A program made the translations under genes and the position numbers. From the NCBI GenBank assembly GCA_963070105.1, contig OY718803.1:6182507-6246506 (forward strand): a DNA stretch of 64,000 nt. The letters are read 5' to 3'. This DNA comes from Litomosoides sigmodontis (Eukaryota > Nematoda > Chromadorea > Rhabditida > Onchocercidae). Under the pieces are notes generated by a model that saw only the letters and a program-made list of their open reading frames with translations, searched no databases and was not told the DNA's origin. Positions 33,201 through 46,489 of this stretch are shown here, piece by piece (within the stretch, counting starts at the first letter, position 1; each line of letters opens with the position of its first letter).

Positions 33201-36200
33201 CATTGCTTCTCGAGTTGCCTTGGATATCTGTCGGTAGGTGTCATTCGCTTTAGTCTTTCGTTCTCACTGATTTACCAGCGAAATGAATTATTACTTTTTC
33301 AACGCAAAGCTGTCAATTGAGCTTCCAATCACGTTAGTGACAATCAAATCTGTTGATTTTTCGTTGTTATTTTTTGGCGGTAGGAAATCTGATAGTTGGA
33401 GATGCTAATTATGCCAATCACTTTCCAGCATTTCTCAAAACGGCAACACTAATTCTCATTTGTAGACATCAGCTGCTGATTATCACTGCTTAAATTTTTG
33501 CCATTATCGACGTCAGTCATCTCCGGCACATTATGCAGATTATATTCGAATTAAACTCACTATTAGTACGGGGGAATGGCATGAAGTGTAGCTGATTAAA
33601 TATGAGCAATGCGTTATTTCTAAACGTTTCGGAAAGCACTTGGGTCTTCTGAATTACCACCCGTAAGTCTGAATGATAAATGCCTCAGTCAACCGGGAGC
33701 TACCACTTACCATTGTCTGCTTGTATTTAAAAATTTCGGATATTTAGCTCAGTTTTCCTTCTGCAAGCAAACTTTCGGCCACACAGAATTGCAGTCGAAC
33801 CAAAGATTGAGAGAACTTTAGACGGTTGGAAATTAAAGTTTCATCGGATCGAATGCTTATTAATTCATTCATTCAAAGCAATATTTTTTTTAACAAAAAT
33901 AAATTTTCAGTGCAAAAAGAACAAAGTGCTGTTGTAGGTCTCGCAGATCATTGTAAGAGATGAAATTAGAAGAAAGTGATTGCTGCTTCAACCTTACAGC
34001 TATTCGTTAAGCCGAAGAGAACTGAAGGCTATACTTTGTGGTCGATGATTGATTTCCCTCTCCAATTTCACAGCAAAGCATACTATGCAATCAACCGTTA
34101 GCTTCATCATTGCCGTTGCAACCTTACAACAATTCGTTAATTTTCGGCCAGACCAGCAAGCATTTTCAGTCCCATTTCTTTCCTTTTCATAGGCGGAAGG
34201 AAGCAATAGGCTCGCCAGATTTTTAAAATCTATGAAATGCTGCTTCTTGTGAACATGAAGATTGCTTTAGTGTCTATCCATCACTGCGCCATTATCCTCT
34301 CCATTGCCGCCACCACCGCCACTACGACTACCATCAACATCATTCAACATCATCATCATCATCATCATCGATTTTTCCAAGTTTTCGAATTTTTTCGCAT
34401 CGAACAACCATAAATTATTAAGTAATTCCAGAAGGGATGGCATGTAACGTAAACGCAAGTGCCTTCTACCATCGGCAATGTTGCGCATTCGTCTGCCTTC
34501 ATTTCCCATATTTCACTCTGTCCATCGATCTCTCTAGGTTCCCTTATTGGTACATGCATTCCTCCCTTCCTTCAATTTTTGAATGAATGAAAATGAAGGT
34601 CCGCACTAAAAAACAGGTTGCTCACTAGCCGCTGCTCGAATATGTATTTTCTCAGGTCTCAAAGCTTAGTCGAAAGCTCCGCTAAGCTTACTTTTGTTCC
34701 TTTCCCAGGGCGCTTTCGCTCGACCCCTCTCTGTTCACGCATCCTTTCTCTTTGTTTCAAATTTCACATCACGTCTACTCTTTCTCTCGACGGCAGAAAA
34801 TTCACTCCATGCTATATTACACATATGTGAACAGTGCCTGTGGAATTTTCATCGTCTTTTGCGAAGCATATTTTAGATGAGTGAAAGTATGAAAGCATTC
34901 ATCCGATCACTAAATGTTAACTGAAATGATATGAATGGTTTCTGAAGTACATCTATCGAATACAGGAAAGGCGGTCTAGAGCAAACGAAACGGCGCTGTC
35001 GGAATTCAACTTTCGGTTCAAAGTCGTAGAATCAGGCAAGACTAGTAGCAACGGTTGCGTGTGCATTTGCAAGAAGTCGAAGTAGTCGGTTGCACGCCTT
35101 TTTCCGCTTCTTTCGAAGTTTTATTTTCATCACTGCTGACTACAGCATTTTACAGTTCTACAGTGAATCATCTGTCTCCAATCATTTGTCCACGCGAAAC
35201 GGCCTTCTGCGCTTCTCCAATTCTGCTCTAACGAATAAAGGACACGACGGGATTGTTAAGTTCAATATTTCTTTTTCCTTCGATCATATTTCTTTGCAAA
35301 CATATATAAATTTCGATTTAATTTCGTGTCAGCTGTTGCGTTTTTGCCAGCTCAGATTGCAGAACTATGATATAATGTGGAAGTTTGCATTAATTTCTTA
35401 CATTCATCACGCGATTCCTTCCTCTCCACTCTTGAATGTCGATATTCCGGATTCATGGATTAAGTGAAGACTTGTAGTTAGTTGCGTAGGCCGGAAGCGA
35501 CGGAGAAAGCAAAATGTGGAATCGAAAGCAATTTCTCAGTCTAGATTTTCCGCTTTTCGCACTTCAGAATAATGGTGGCAACGAACATTTGTAAGAGAAG
35601 GAAGAAATTTATGGCACATAATTTCAATGAACTTTAAGATGGCAATTGCGGTGGTTGATCAAGTAACTTTTGTCAGACTCAAAAAACGTGAGGAATTAAA
35701 ATAAAAAAGGAAAAAATTGATTTCTGAGGAAAGGAAATATCATTTGCAAAGAGCACTTTAATTTGCCACTCGATGATTGTTGCAGTGGAACAGTTTACAT
35801 TTGGTTATCAACAGCTCGAACTCAGAGTTAGTCATGACGCTCCCACTCAACTCATTCATAACTTTATTCATCCATTACGTATCCAGAACTTTAAAGTTTT
35901 GAAAATAGAAACTAAGGGGAGGTGTTCCAAATTCTTCGTACTGCGAGCTATAAGGTCGCAGTATGAATTTCCGTACGGAATGTGTACTTATTGTACTGCA
36001 TTTATGAGATGAAATTTCCAAGTGTCATTCAACCAATCATTCGTCTCCTGAAAATAAAATAAAATTCAGCGCTAGGATCTCAAATTCATTTGAATTTAAA
36101 TAAGAGAGCAATATGAGCAGGGCAGAGGACAAGATGAAAGTTTCATAATGAATTCTGTGATGACTGATAAGTTTTCTCCGTTTGCAATCACATTCCCTTA

Positions 36201-36392
36201 TTCGTTAGCTAATAAGAAAGTCTCCCGCGGAATATATTTCATTAGGGATTTGAAACGACGTAGGAGGCAAAGGAAGAGAAAAAAGTTCTGGGAATGAAAA
36301 AATTTCATAATATTTCAAATGCTAAGCGTGACTTCTATTTCTTGAAAATCCACTAATTTCATTCCCAACTTTTTTCTTCTGACTTCGTAGCG

Positions 36393-36393
<1 letters not shown>
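27201..36393. other. Long non-genic region, part 1 (5' flank of the DHHC gene and beyond)
   Basis: The first few hundred bases hold the DHHC promoter and 5' leader; on the minus strand an acceptor-like GATTTTAG lies about 40 bases before its ATG. After that I find no ORF with family similarity or a consistent exon chain on either strand. The sequence has many start-stop rich AT stretches. A single-membrane-segment ORF at 28659-28805 is discussed as a finding. A short (CAT)n run lies near 34348-34371. Confidence 0.5.

Positions 36394-36464
<71 letters not shown>
36394..36464. repeat. (TG)n microsatellite, 71 bp
   Basis: Perfect alternating TG run without interruption, ending at TAATAATCC. Confidence 0.97.
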
Positions 36465-36468
<4 letters not shown>

Positions 36469-36502
36469 ATCCTCTCTCTGCATCAATAAAAGAGTTCGAC
36501 AA

Positions 36503-36550
36503 GTCGTTTTAAAAAATAGTCGTTTTAAAAAATAGGTTTTAAAAAATAGT
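36503..36550. repeat. 16-bp tandem repeat, about three copies
   Basis: The unit GTCGTTTTAAAAAATA appears at 36503-36518 and 36519-36534, then a copy lacking two bases follows from 36535. It lies just beyond the (TG)n tract. Confidence 0.85.
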
Positions 36551-37949
36551 CCCGTACGCTGTGGAGACTTTTTTCACGGATATGATCATTAGTTGTTGGA
36601 TTTGGGAAAAATTTTTTATTTTCTGTAATCGATAATCGTTTATAAAATAAAGCAAAACAAACGGCTATCTTTTCGAACATTTTTAAACGGGCTAGTACTG
36701 CTCTGGAAAACTGAGTAGTTTTTAATAATAAAGAATGTCCCGGAGATAATCAATGCCTAAAGTTTAAAATAGAAAATTTCGACAATTTTTGAATGAACTG
36801 ATGGAAAAATTAAGGTATTCTCGCAGTGAGAATTATAATTTCAAATCTCAGTGCTCTAATTTTGCTGTTTGTTCATCAGCCCTCTGATAATTCGGTAGAT
36901 TACTAACTAACTTGGCTTTTCGAGGTGAGAGAGGAGTGTAGTAGTATGTTTCAGGCCTCAACATAAACTGAATATGTTCTTGCTGTTTCCCGGCGAGCTA
37001 CTCAGCGATCAAGCAGTGAGAGATGGAACCTGAATTATTTCTTCTGTGGCAGGTCTGTCTGATTAGAGTCCCAAAGACAAATGTTTTAATTTTGTCTAAA
37101 TCACTTTGTGTCCCTTCTACATCACATTTATTGACGACATCATTTAATATTAAGTTTCAACTTCTCGGTTATCACAACAGCAGTTTTAAAGCAAACTGTA
37201 CAGGGTAGCACTTCCAGTTGTCCCTCATTTCACTGTGGCTCACTGCTAGCTCTCCTCTTTAAACCGAGCACTAATTAGTTTGATTAAATGTGAATTCCTT
37301 TCATAGTGCCTTCGTTAAGTTAAGAAGCATGCCTTGATTACTCAGTGTACATTTCATTCTCTTTAAAATAGAATAGTCCTTTCAAATTCTGGCCATTGGC
37401 TGTTTCAAACACTCTCTCCGCATGTGGTGTGTGTGTGTGTGTGTGATGCTGAGTGAGTAACTACTTCGGTTCCTACCCTATCATCATCTTAAATGAAATA
37501 CTGGAAATGCAGAAGGCGAAAATTCGTTGAAATAAGTCGCTAAACGTAAAGGAATTGAACAGATTAATTCGCAAAATGAAACGATGCACTGTTTGAGGAG
37601 AAGAACTGCAGATGCTTCCTCACTTTCTAATGTGTTCGATTTTCACATTTCAAATTTCACCTTACAATATCTAAAACCATTCAATGGGAATTATTGCAAA
37701 CTGATGATGAGGGTCACAGGATGAAGCCTGAGCCGTACTGTACAGCGTAGCGTACGGAACGACGAAATCGGACTAAAATGTATGAAAAGATGTGTGTGTG
37801 TGTGTGTCTGTCTGTCTGTCTGTATCTGTGTCTGCTCCCTCCTATGTAGAACGTGTGCGTGTCACACACACACACAGCTTTACGCGAAACATTCTATGCA
37901 ACGATGGAAGCTAAAGAACAAGTTCAGACGGAAGCTTTAAACGTTTACA

Positions 37950-37953
<4 letters not shown>

Positions 37954-38031
<78 letters not shown>
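37954..38031. repeat. (TG)n microsatellite, about 78 bp
   Basis: Perfect TG run. It creates overlapping artefact ORFs (CVCVCV and HTHTHT) on both strands. Shorter TG/TCTG runs lie nearby at about 37793-37823 and 38397-38441. Confidence 0.97.
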
Positions 38032-38032
<1 letters not shown>

Positions 38033-38684
38033 CAGGTTGTCTGCGAGGAGCATTGGAGCAAACAAGCTCGGCTTGGCGTGTGTCGGCCATCCGTTAGTTA
38101 CTTCCCCCTGCGACCGGCTATTTCGCACTGGGAGGGGAGGGGAGAGGGTCTCGGGTCCAACCGGTCTCCTCCGCTCCTCCGTCAGTCCACCGTTGCAGCA
38201 GCAGCAGCGGCGAGAGTAGCAGCGGGGGCAGCACCAGCCGGCAGTCAGCAGGCCCGTCCAACACTCCATGACATTACTGCCAGCTGTCTGTGTCTGTCGC
38301 GCAGCTCTGCAAATCATTTCATTTTTCACTATCAGGCACTTACTTACTTCCTTTCCCATCCCATGTAGGTGACGAGCGGGAGGGTAGTGTGTTTGTATAT
38401 GTGTGTGTGTGTGTGCGTGTGTGTGTGTGTTTGTGTGTGTGTACACGCACACGTATGTATGTGTTATATATAGCTATATATCTATTCAGTGTTGAATTTT
38501 TATTCTCCTTCTAGTGATTTTTACGCGTAGCGGTGAGAGTGACAAAGAGGGGTAGGAGAGCATGGCGTAGGGTGGGACACGGTATGGGTGGGGTAAAGGT
38601 AAGGAGAAGAAGGTAAGTTGGGAGTGGAGGAAGTCACAGATAGAAGACAGCTGCTCAAGCATGCGACAGCAATTTTCTGCAACA

Positions 38685-38686
38685 GA

Positions 38687-38727
<41 letters not shown>

Positions 38728-38730
38728 TAG
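38685..38730. repeat. (GCA)n then (GTA)n trinucleotide run
   Basis: Eight or nine GCA units pass directly into about six GTA units, suggesting one ancestral triplet tract with a C-to-T change spread by slippage. It is not in a recognised gene. Confidence 0.9.
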
Positions 38731-41700
38731 CTGGATGTTGTAGTTGGATGAGCATGAAAGCACTACCTCACTCTCGCTGCTAGTAGTGGAAGCAGACGGT
38801 GATCATACACGGTTAGGGATGGGACGAGATAAAGTGGGAGAGAGAGAGAGAGATGGGGTAATGATACTGATGAGGATAGCGATCATAGTAGCAGTGATAA
38901 TGGGTTGGCGGTGATAACGGTAGTAGAGGTGCTGCCGTGTGCGGTAATCGGAATCCTTCTCGGAAAGCGGAAGAAGCGCTCGTTCTTACTGGGCATAGCT
39001 GGACGAGCTCATTTCGCTTCCTTGTTGCTTTCCTAGGTGACCTGCAACTGCTTGCCGTCAGTCGTTCAGTTCGGCAGCAACGAACTTTCAGATTCACACC
39101 CTAATTGTGGTTATGTTGCTAGCAACCGTTATTGTACAGCTTGCTTTTGCTCGCAGCTCAGTGATACCGTCCGCGTGCAGTCGGTGGCTCTGACTGTTTG
39201 TGCGTGTTGGCGGAAGTAGCTCATTCTTCGTGCTTTATCAAGCTACCCAACTCCCGAAAACTTTGGACGGTTGAGGGCAGCAGTGGAGGGGCTAAGTGGA
39301 CTGGTCTAAAGATGCCAGATGGGCTTTTTTAAAAGATGCATTTGCACACGTTCCCTTCTCTCTTCTGCAAAGCGAGAAAAATTGCTTATAAGCCAACGCA
39401 GAGCAGACTGTTTCATTTGCACGCTGTTCACCTTACTGCAAGTTGATAGGTGAAGGAGGCATTAGAAGAACTCATTGTTTGATATCATTCACTACAGTGC
39501 TCAGCTCACAACAAGGCAGGTTACCAGAGCCACCTTCGACGCTTCCTCCTTCAATTTTCGTTCCCTTTGAAGGGTGGAACGCGTTTCGTTGTATATATGA
39601 CAGGTGCGTGCATTATATCTTTGTACACGTAGCCACTTCAAAGTCCGTAATTGAGGACATGAGGAAAAGCGCTGTTTGGCGACTGTGGAAGGCGAAAGGG
39701 AGTTAGTTGATAAGGGATTGACGTCTTAAACAACTCGTTGTTTGATTATGCTGATAACAGCGTTGTACAAGCACCGTCATTTAAGGACGCATTATGGAAG
39801 TCATGGTTTACGTAAGTGGCATAACTAATTATCTTTTCATTTGGGCTTCTCATTTTCCTATTCTCACTTCTTGCCTTCGCTAACCTCTGCCACCTGCAAC
39901 ACTTCACCTTTCATTCTCTCTCTCTACAGCCTTAGTGTTGTCATTTAAGCTTCACTGTTCTTTGCCACCTCAAAGTTGCTTTGAAGATGCAGAAATTTGA
40001 TTCTTAGACTGAAATTGGAGAGTGTAGGATAAGAGGCGCAAAATAAAACGACGTGTCTTTTCGTCTCATCTTGATGACGAGGGTTCTGTGAAGAACGAAA
40101 TTCGCTGTCTGATATCAGAATTGACGGTAACAGCACTTGTTTGCACCTTTCATACAGTAAAGCTGTGAACGAATCTATTCATAAGAAATTTAATGCTTTA
40201 GCAGAAAAGTAAGATTGTAAACCAAAGTTGAAATAAATTTATCATCCATTATTTGACGAGTAGAACAGTTTGTTTTGAAATTTTCTGAAAATAAGTTATG
40301 GAGAGATGTGAGAATATAAGATGAACATTCTGTTTAGGAAGAGTAAATGAATCGAGCTGTATCATCGAGATATAAATATTTCTTTTGCAAGTTTCAGCTC
40401 CAATTTTTGTCATTGGTCCGATTTAAAAAATTACAGGTAGTATTAGCTAAAGAAGAGCTCAAAATTTATGTTGGATTTTACGTGGCAACTGCTAAACGAT
40501 ATGGATTGTTGAGATGCATTCATAGTGCACTTCATCCTTAACTTCTATTCATTAAAAATGAATTTAAAGTAACCAGCAAGTGATGTAGCAACCTTCGGCT
40601 CCAATAAACAAGAGAGAAGAGTGGAACGGAGAGAAGCGGAATTCATTCGAACCATCGATGTCTGTTTTCAACGGTGGGAGGATACTTTTTAGTAATAAAA
40701 TAAAATGAATTCATAAAGTTCATAAATGCAAAAGCTAAAAGTAGAAGACATGTGTTCTGGAGGATGATGAATGAAAGGGTGCTAAGAATGGTTGGGGGAA
40801 GATTATTTGAAAGTTCTTGTGTTGCTTGCTGCAGTTGAGCTATTGAACTGAGGAGGAAGCAGTGGATGGAGCAAGCCTGGACATCCTTGCCCGGTAAAAT
40901 TGGGTCACCACGTGGTTGCTTTCAGAGAATTCCAGCAGAATGGATCTGATTTCATCCTCCATCGCTGTGCCATCCGTTCGTCTACCTACCTGGCAATCAA
41001 CAGATATGTGTAGCATTTTAGACAAATCAAGTGTGTAATGGACTCAGTCACTTCATGCATGTCTTTTTTGTATGAAATCGATTCACTGTCATTCCACTGA
41101 TCGGAATTGTTTGCTTAAATTTAGCCTTTGTTAGGTTCATTCCTCCTTCTTATTTTATGTAAATGTGAGTGTTCAACAGCGTTAGCTGATCGCAACCTTT
41201 CCGCATCATCCAAACAATGAACGCATTAAGCGGATTAGTTGTTGCTCGAATAGTAAAGCGCAACAATATAAAAGACGAATTAATAAAGCTTTTCTCGTTT
41301 TCTCATAGCTCTTAGTTTTCTATCGTACGAAGAACATCTCGTTTATTGCTTATTTGAAATTTCAACACGATAAATCGGTCTATTTTTATTATGAAACATC
41401 TAACAATATCATATGTGCCTGTCATGATCTAAGCTAGCCTGTAATTTTATTTGAATATTAGGAGTATTCAGCTGAAATCTCAACTCCATGTAATACACAT
41501 CATATCAGATCACGTTAATTGTGTCGTCTGAATATAATAGTTAATAACACCGGTGGTTCATGCATGGTTCGTTCCCCACTTGTCTTACTGGTTTAGCTGT
41601 ACCATTTTTCTGGAAGCAGTTCCATGATAGACATAAACATAGCAAAAGTAAGGACAGGTAGGTTAGCCAGATACACGTCCGCATCAATAAATCGCTATCG

Positions 41701-44700
41701 AAGAAATCCGAAGATTTACCTCAACAGCACGTCCATTTTTTCTTTTTTAAAAAATCGCTTGGTTGTGATCGGTGCGGCATTATTTGGTTGTCGTCGCATT
41801 CAGAGAATATAATCCGCTGAAAAATAACGCGGTGAAGTGAACTGAACCAACGTCACACCCAACCAATCAACCATTTCTCCCTCTGCTTGATTTTCGTTGC
41901 AAAGTTTTGATGAAAAAACCGGCTTCCTGGGCAGGAGGTAGTTGCTGCCATGTAAAGCACAAATGGGTGGCAGTAGCATTGTGTAGGTTGCAACAGCCGC
42001 TCAGTCTCAGGGGTGTTTTTACCTCCAGGTGATATATATATATATGTGTATTGCACTTTATTTTACCCTACTCCGGTTCAGAAAATGAACACGAAAACTT
42101 CACGGTCCACTTTACGATTTTGATCAATTCCTAACTCACCCCTTCCAATGTGTGTCATTGTTGCCGTGAGAGTGTCACTCACGTTTGACCTCTGACGAAC
42201 TTTGTTCTGCTAGCGGTGAGTTTTTAGCTTAACTGTAGAATTTTCAACATCTTTCTAGCATCTATCTGTGTGTCCGAAATATTCGACGGTTTCATTCGTA
42301 ATGAAGTGAAAATCCGGCCCTTCTGTGCTAACCGGAGAACATCGGTTTTTTAGTATGCGGTTTATTTGAGTGCTTCTCATTTGGAACATCGGTACTGTTT
42401 TCCTCTTTGAAATCAGAAATGGTCAATAAAAAAAACTGAATACTAAAATAATTTTTTTTATATGAAAGTTTAGTTTTATCTGTTGTTTTCTATAACGTCA
42501 GTATAGCATAATATACGTTCTCAAGAATATCTAGTTATTTATAAAAGTTCTGAAATTTAATGTAATCTATATAATGGATTTACAAGTTTTTTAAGTCGTT
42601 AAAATTATTTAATTTAACTCGGATTTTTTGTAGCCATCTCTGCTAGACATTCACTAAAATTGATTTCAATTATTCGAAAATTTCATTCTCTAAGAGGAAA
42701 TTTCACTGTTCAAATTTTTAGTAAAAGTATAAGGTTGTCCTAGGAAACTTTGCGTTGTTCAGTCAGTATTCTAACTTCATTGAGGTCAGAGAGATTTGGA
42801 AGATTGCAGACTTCTAGAACCGGTTGAACATTGACAAAAATGAAATCAAATGATGGCATCAGTTTCCTCTATGCATTCCGAGTTGTCATGCTCCATTTGC
42901 CCGTGTTTAAGTCTTACTTAAAATGTTCAGAAGATATGTGAGATTGTGTGTGCAAAATTGAAATTGAAGGAAACGAGCAGCCGGAAATGGGCAGCGACCT
43001 CTGTTCCATATAGTGATTGCAAAGCCACTTGACTTCCCTGTGCGGAAAAATGACGTAGTAGGTTTATGATGTACTCTCTGTGGCCAGGATTGATGCGGAA
43101 TTGCGCTCATGCAGCTTGTCCTGGTTACCTATACATGCAACTACATGACTGGACGTGACGATAACTCTCGAAAATCTTGGCCCTTCCTGTACCTATCTGG
43201 CCATGCTTTTATCCGTTTTATTTCTATTAATTTTGAGGAGTCTCATCAGATCCGATAAAATACGCCTGACTAGTTAATATTGATGTCATTTGACTAATAA
43301 TATCCACTCATTTGCCAAATTCTTGAATGATGGTAAATTCCCTCGAAATTATTTTTATTCTTTCGTTTCGATATTTTTAATTTAAAATATATTCGCAGTG
43401 CGGGAAATTTAATGACGTTCTCCGCAACAGCATACTATTTTAGCAAAGCGATATTAATTATGTTTTTTAAGAAACTGAAAATTTGTGACTCACTTGCAAT
43501 TAAAAACTTCCACTGAATAAGTTTTTTTTTTAATTTTTTAAAATCAAACCTGAAGAGATCTGAAAGGTAGCCCTCTAATGACTAAGAGACTAAGAGATAT
43601 AGAGAATGACAAGGGAAGTGCAAAAAATCCCTCAGATTTGTTTAAAAAATTGCAGATGCATTGTGAGTGCTGAAATGAGGCGGGTAATGGATGAAGTTAG
43701 CTTACTGCATCGTGCCCCTTTCCGTAGTACAAGCAGGCTATCAGCTAAGATATGAAACGACAAGAGTGGCCCCTAATCTTTCTAGCACTAATGCCTCTAT
43801 TGGCCATTTCCTCAAACTTGGCAATGTAGAAAATGATAGGAAGTGAAAGGGGAAGTGGCTGATTACTTATTATCCACTTGGATCGACGTCATGCGCAGAG
43901 TATTGAGTATTGAAAGTATGAGGTATTTGCGGCTCCATTCATTGCGAGAATCAATTTTTATGTCCTCATATGCGAGAGGCTTATTGCGCCATGGAAATAA
44001 AAATCGATGGGCATGAGATGAGTGGAAGGAATATTGTGCTAATGCAAATCATAGTAGCAGTTTGAATTTAGCGGTAGTGTTTGTGGTGGCGATGACCGCA
44101 CCGCACTCTTTCTGAGAATGATATCCTCAGTAGTTAAGTGATAACCGCCGATGTCGAAATTCGGACATCTTTTTCCAGTGATTGGGAAGATTGCTTCCTT
44201 TTGATGACTGCGCTAACTAATTCATTACAGCAGCGATAATTCCGCGTTATTTATTGCTCTGTTCCTTTGGTAGTAGCGGTGTGAAAGGAGTGATTTTGCT
44301 TTGATTGCTTTTGTAATTTTTTTGAAAGAATTTCGATTATACGTCAAATTCATGATTCACTACGTACGGTTGTGTGGCTTTACAAAAGGGACATGACATG
44401 GAAATGCATCATCTTTCCTTTCAGTATCGAAAGTTCCGATATGAAGATCGTCTAATGCTTAAATTTGAGTCAATTAATAGCATCAGTTCAAATTTAATGA
44501 TCGCATGGTAATAATGTCAGCTGCAGAAATGAACTGTGTTGTTGTTGGAGATAGATTTTTGTGTTAACAGTGACAGTGAGAGGAGAACGTGAATTAATGC
44601 GATGACCTTAGATGGACTGGATGAAGTAATGTAATGATTTGTAAGTAGGCATGTGAGTGATGTTGTTGTTAGCCTAATTGATATGGAAGAGATGGTATTA

Positions 44701-45548
44701 CTCGATAACGTTATAATTTAGGTTCCACGTCGTCGATCGAGTCATCATTTCACATTGCGTTGTACTTTCGTTCCCTTGGTGATGTGGTTTGCTCAGGCTT
44801 GGATTGTGTCCTCTTTGTTGTGCTGCTTTCTACTGATACTTTCATCATACACTGGGCTAACCTTGTCATGTCACTGAAAGTATTCTTGTTCCTTTACTTC
44901 ATCTTCACTCTATCTGTTATCTGTCTTATTTCAATCAGTGCATGGGAGAGGAGATTCTCGTTGCTGAAATTGAAATCAACTAACTGGACTGATTAATGTG
45001 GACAGTTTTTGTACATTATGATTGATTACGTCATTTCCGTGCAAATTTTCCACTTATCTTTCATACTTTGAGGTTCCACAACCACTACATGTTAAACGAG
45101 CCGTACAGTTTGCAAGGGTCAGATTCCGTTGGATAACACCGCGACGAAAATGAAAGCGATCCAGTTATATTTTCCTCCACAGTCATCTTCAGCACGTGTT
45201 GTGCAGAATCGCACGGGTGCTATTTGTCGGCATTTCGCAGAAGCTTACGCTTTTGCTAAGTTGAATGTGTGTTTGATGTTTCGCATCCGTGTTGAAATGC
45301 ATCGCAGAGGAAGCGAATTTCCAAGCGGTTTTGCACTTTCTCTCAAGCGTCGTCTATCACTGGAGAAGTAGGAAAGTCCGTCGTCGGAAGAAAAGATGTT
45401 GCCAGTTGGCCATTAACGAAGTATTTTTCGCCTTCGATAAAGTGTGATGAAAAACCGGTTAATTATAGTAGGAATTATTATTACTGTTCCCCTCCCACTT
45501 ACTTCACTTTTCCTTTTTTCCTCCCTTCAGCTTATTATTGTGCACAAT

Positions 45549-45589
45549 ATGAGAGAGAGAGAGAGGGAGAGAGATAATAATAATAATAA
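45549..45589. repeat. Compound (GA)n and (AAT)n microsatellite
   Basis: A GA run from 45549 with one GGG interruption passes into about five AAT units ending near 45589. Confidence 0.88.
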
Positions 45590-46384
45590 CCAAGTACGGG
45601 CAAGTAATTATCTCGCAGTGCCAGACGCCTACTTAGCACTTGATAACACACACTATCGCAGCAACACATGTTATTTATGTCTGATAACGAAATATGAACT
45701 GTAATATTTCTATTTGTAAAATAGGAATAGTTTTTAAAAGTGATACGTGTCAATGTCAAAGTTCAGTCGTAAGTGCCATATTCAAACAGATTCGTCTTGC
45801 AGTACGCGATAATTACCTGCGTACTGTGCAGTAAGGCATTAGGCGTGTGTACATGGGTGAGTGCGTGTCCGATATGAGCGTGAGGCAGTGCAGTTCCGCT
45901 TTTACATTCACGCCTATGAGACGGAGGATGTTCTCAGTGAAACTTTCACTTACATCACTATGGGAGTGTTCCTGTGGTTACTAAAACTAAATTCGAATCC
46001 AAAACTTGAATTGTTCGTCGCTTTATTCTTCGCGTCGTCTAAATTCACCGGAACAAACTGTATTGCAGTGAGTTTGTTGCTCAGCGTTTTATGGCTGCAT
46101 CGATTGGTGGGTGGAAGTGAAAGTGAAGAAGAAGAAGAAATCAAGCCTTATTTCCACAGTTTAATCGTTAAATCAATTAGAAGGCCACGAATTTAGGGGG
46201 ATGACGTGAGAGGAGGAGTGAATGAAAACAAAAGATTGTTGTACTGAGCGAAGAGGAAATGAAATACGCAAGTATGAGGAGGATTTGTTTTCAGATGGAA
46301 TGGAATGAGAAGAGGAGCTGGTGCTTTGCTTCAAAGAAGCTACTGGAAGGAAGGACATGATGCCAAGAAATGGTCGGTCTAGCT

Positions 46385-46489
46385 TCACATACACACACAC
46401 ATATCTATACACATACCAATACACACACACACACACACACAGAGGCAGGCACACATGGAGAGAGAGAGAGAGAGAGGGAGAGAGAGACA
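46385..46489. repeat. Compound (CA)n and (GA)n microsatellite
   Basis: CA runs occupy most of 46385-46441 and a GA run follows at about 46457-46489, separated by a short unique spacer. Confidence 0.9.

Noticed and set aside
34267..34509. ORF with a Met run on the minus strand
   Set aside because: The Met run is the (CAT)n repeat and the rest lacks any family signal.
35090..35467. 125-residue plus-strand ORF
   Set aside because: It has no ATG start, no domain resemblance and no splice context, so it is probably chance.
37853..38452. Two overlapping 171-residue ORFs on opposite strands
   Set aside because: They exist because the long (TG)n tract is open in several frames. The flanking residues have no family signal.
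45861..46196. 111-residue ORF with hydrophobic segments
   Set aside because: It starts at GTG. The internal ATG frame has only two weak hydrophobic stretches and ends in a low-complexity Glu run; no other support.
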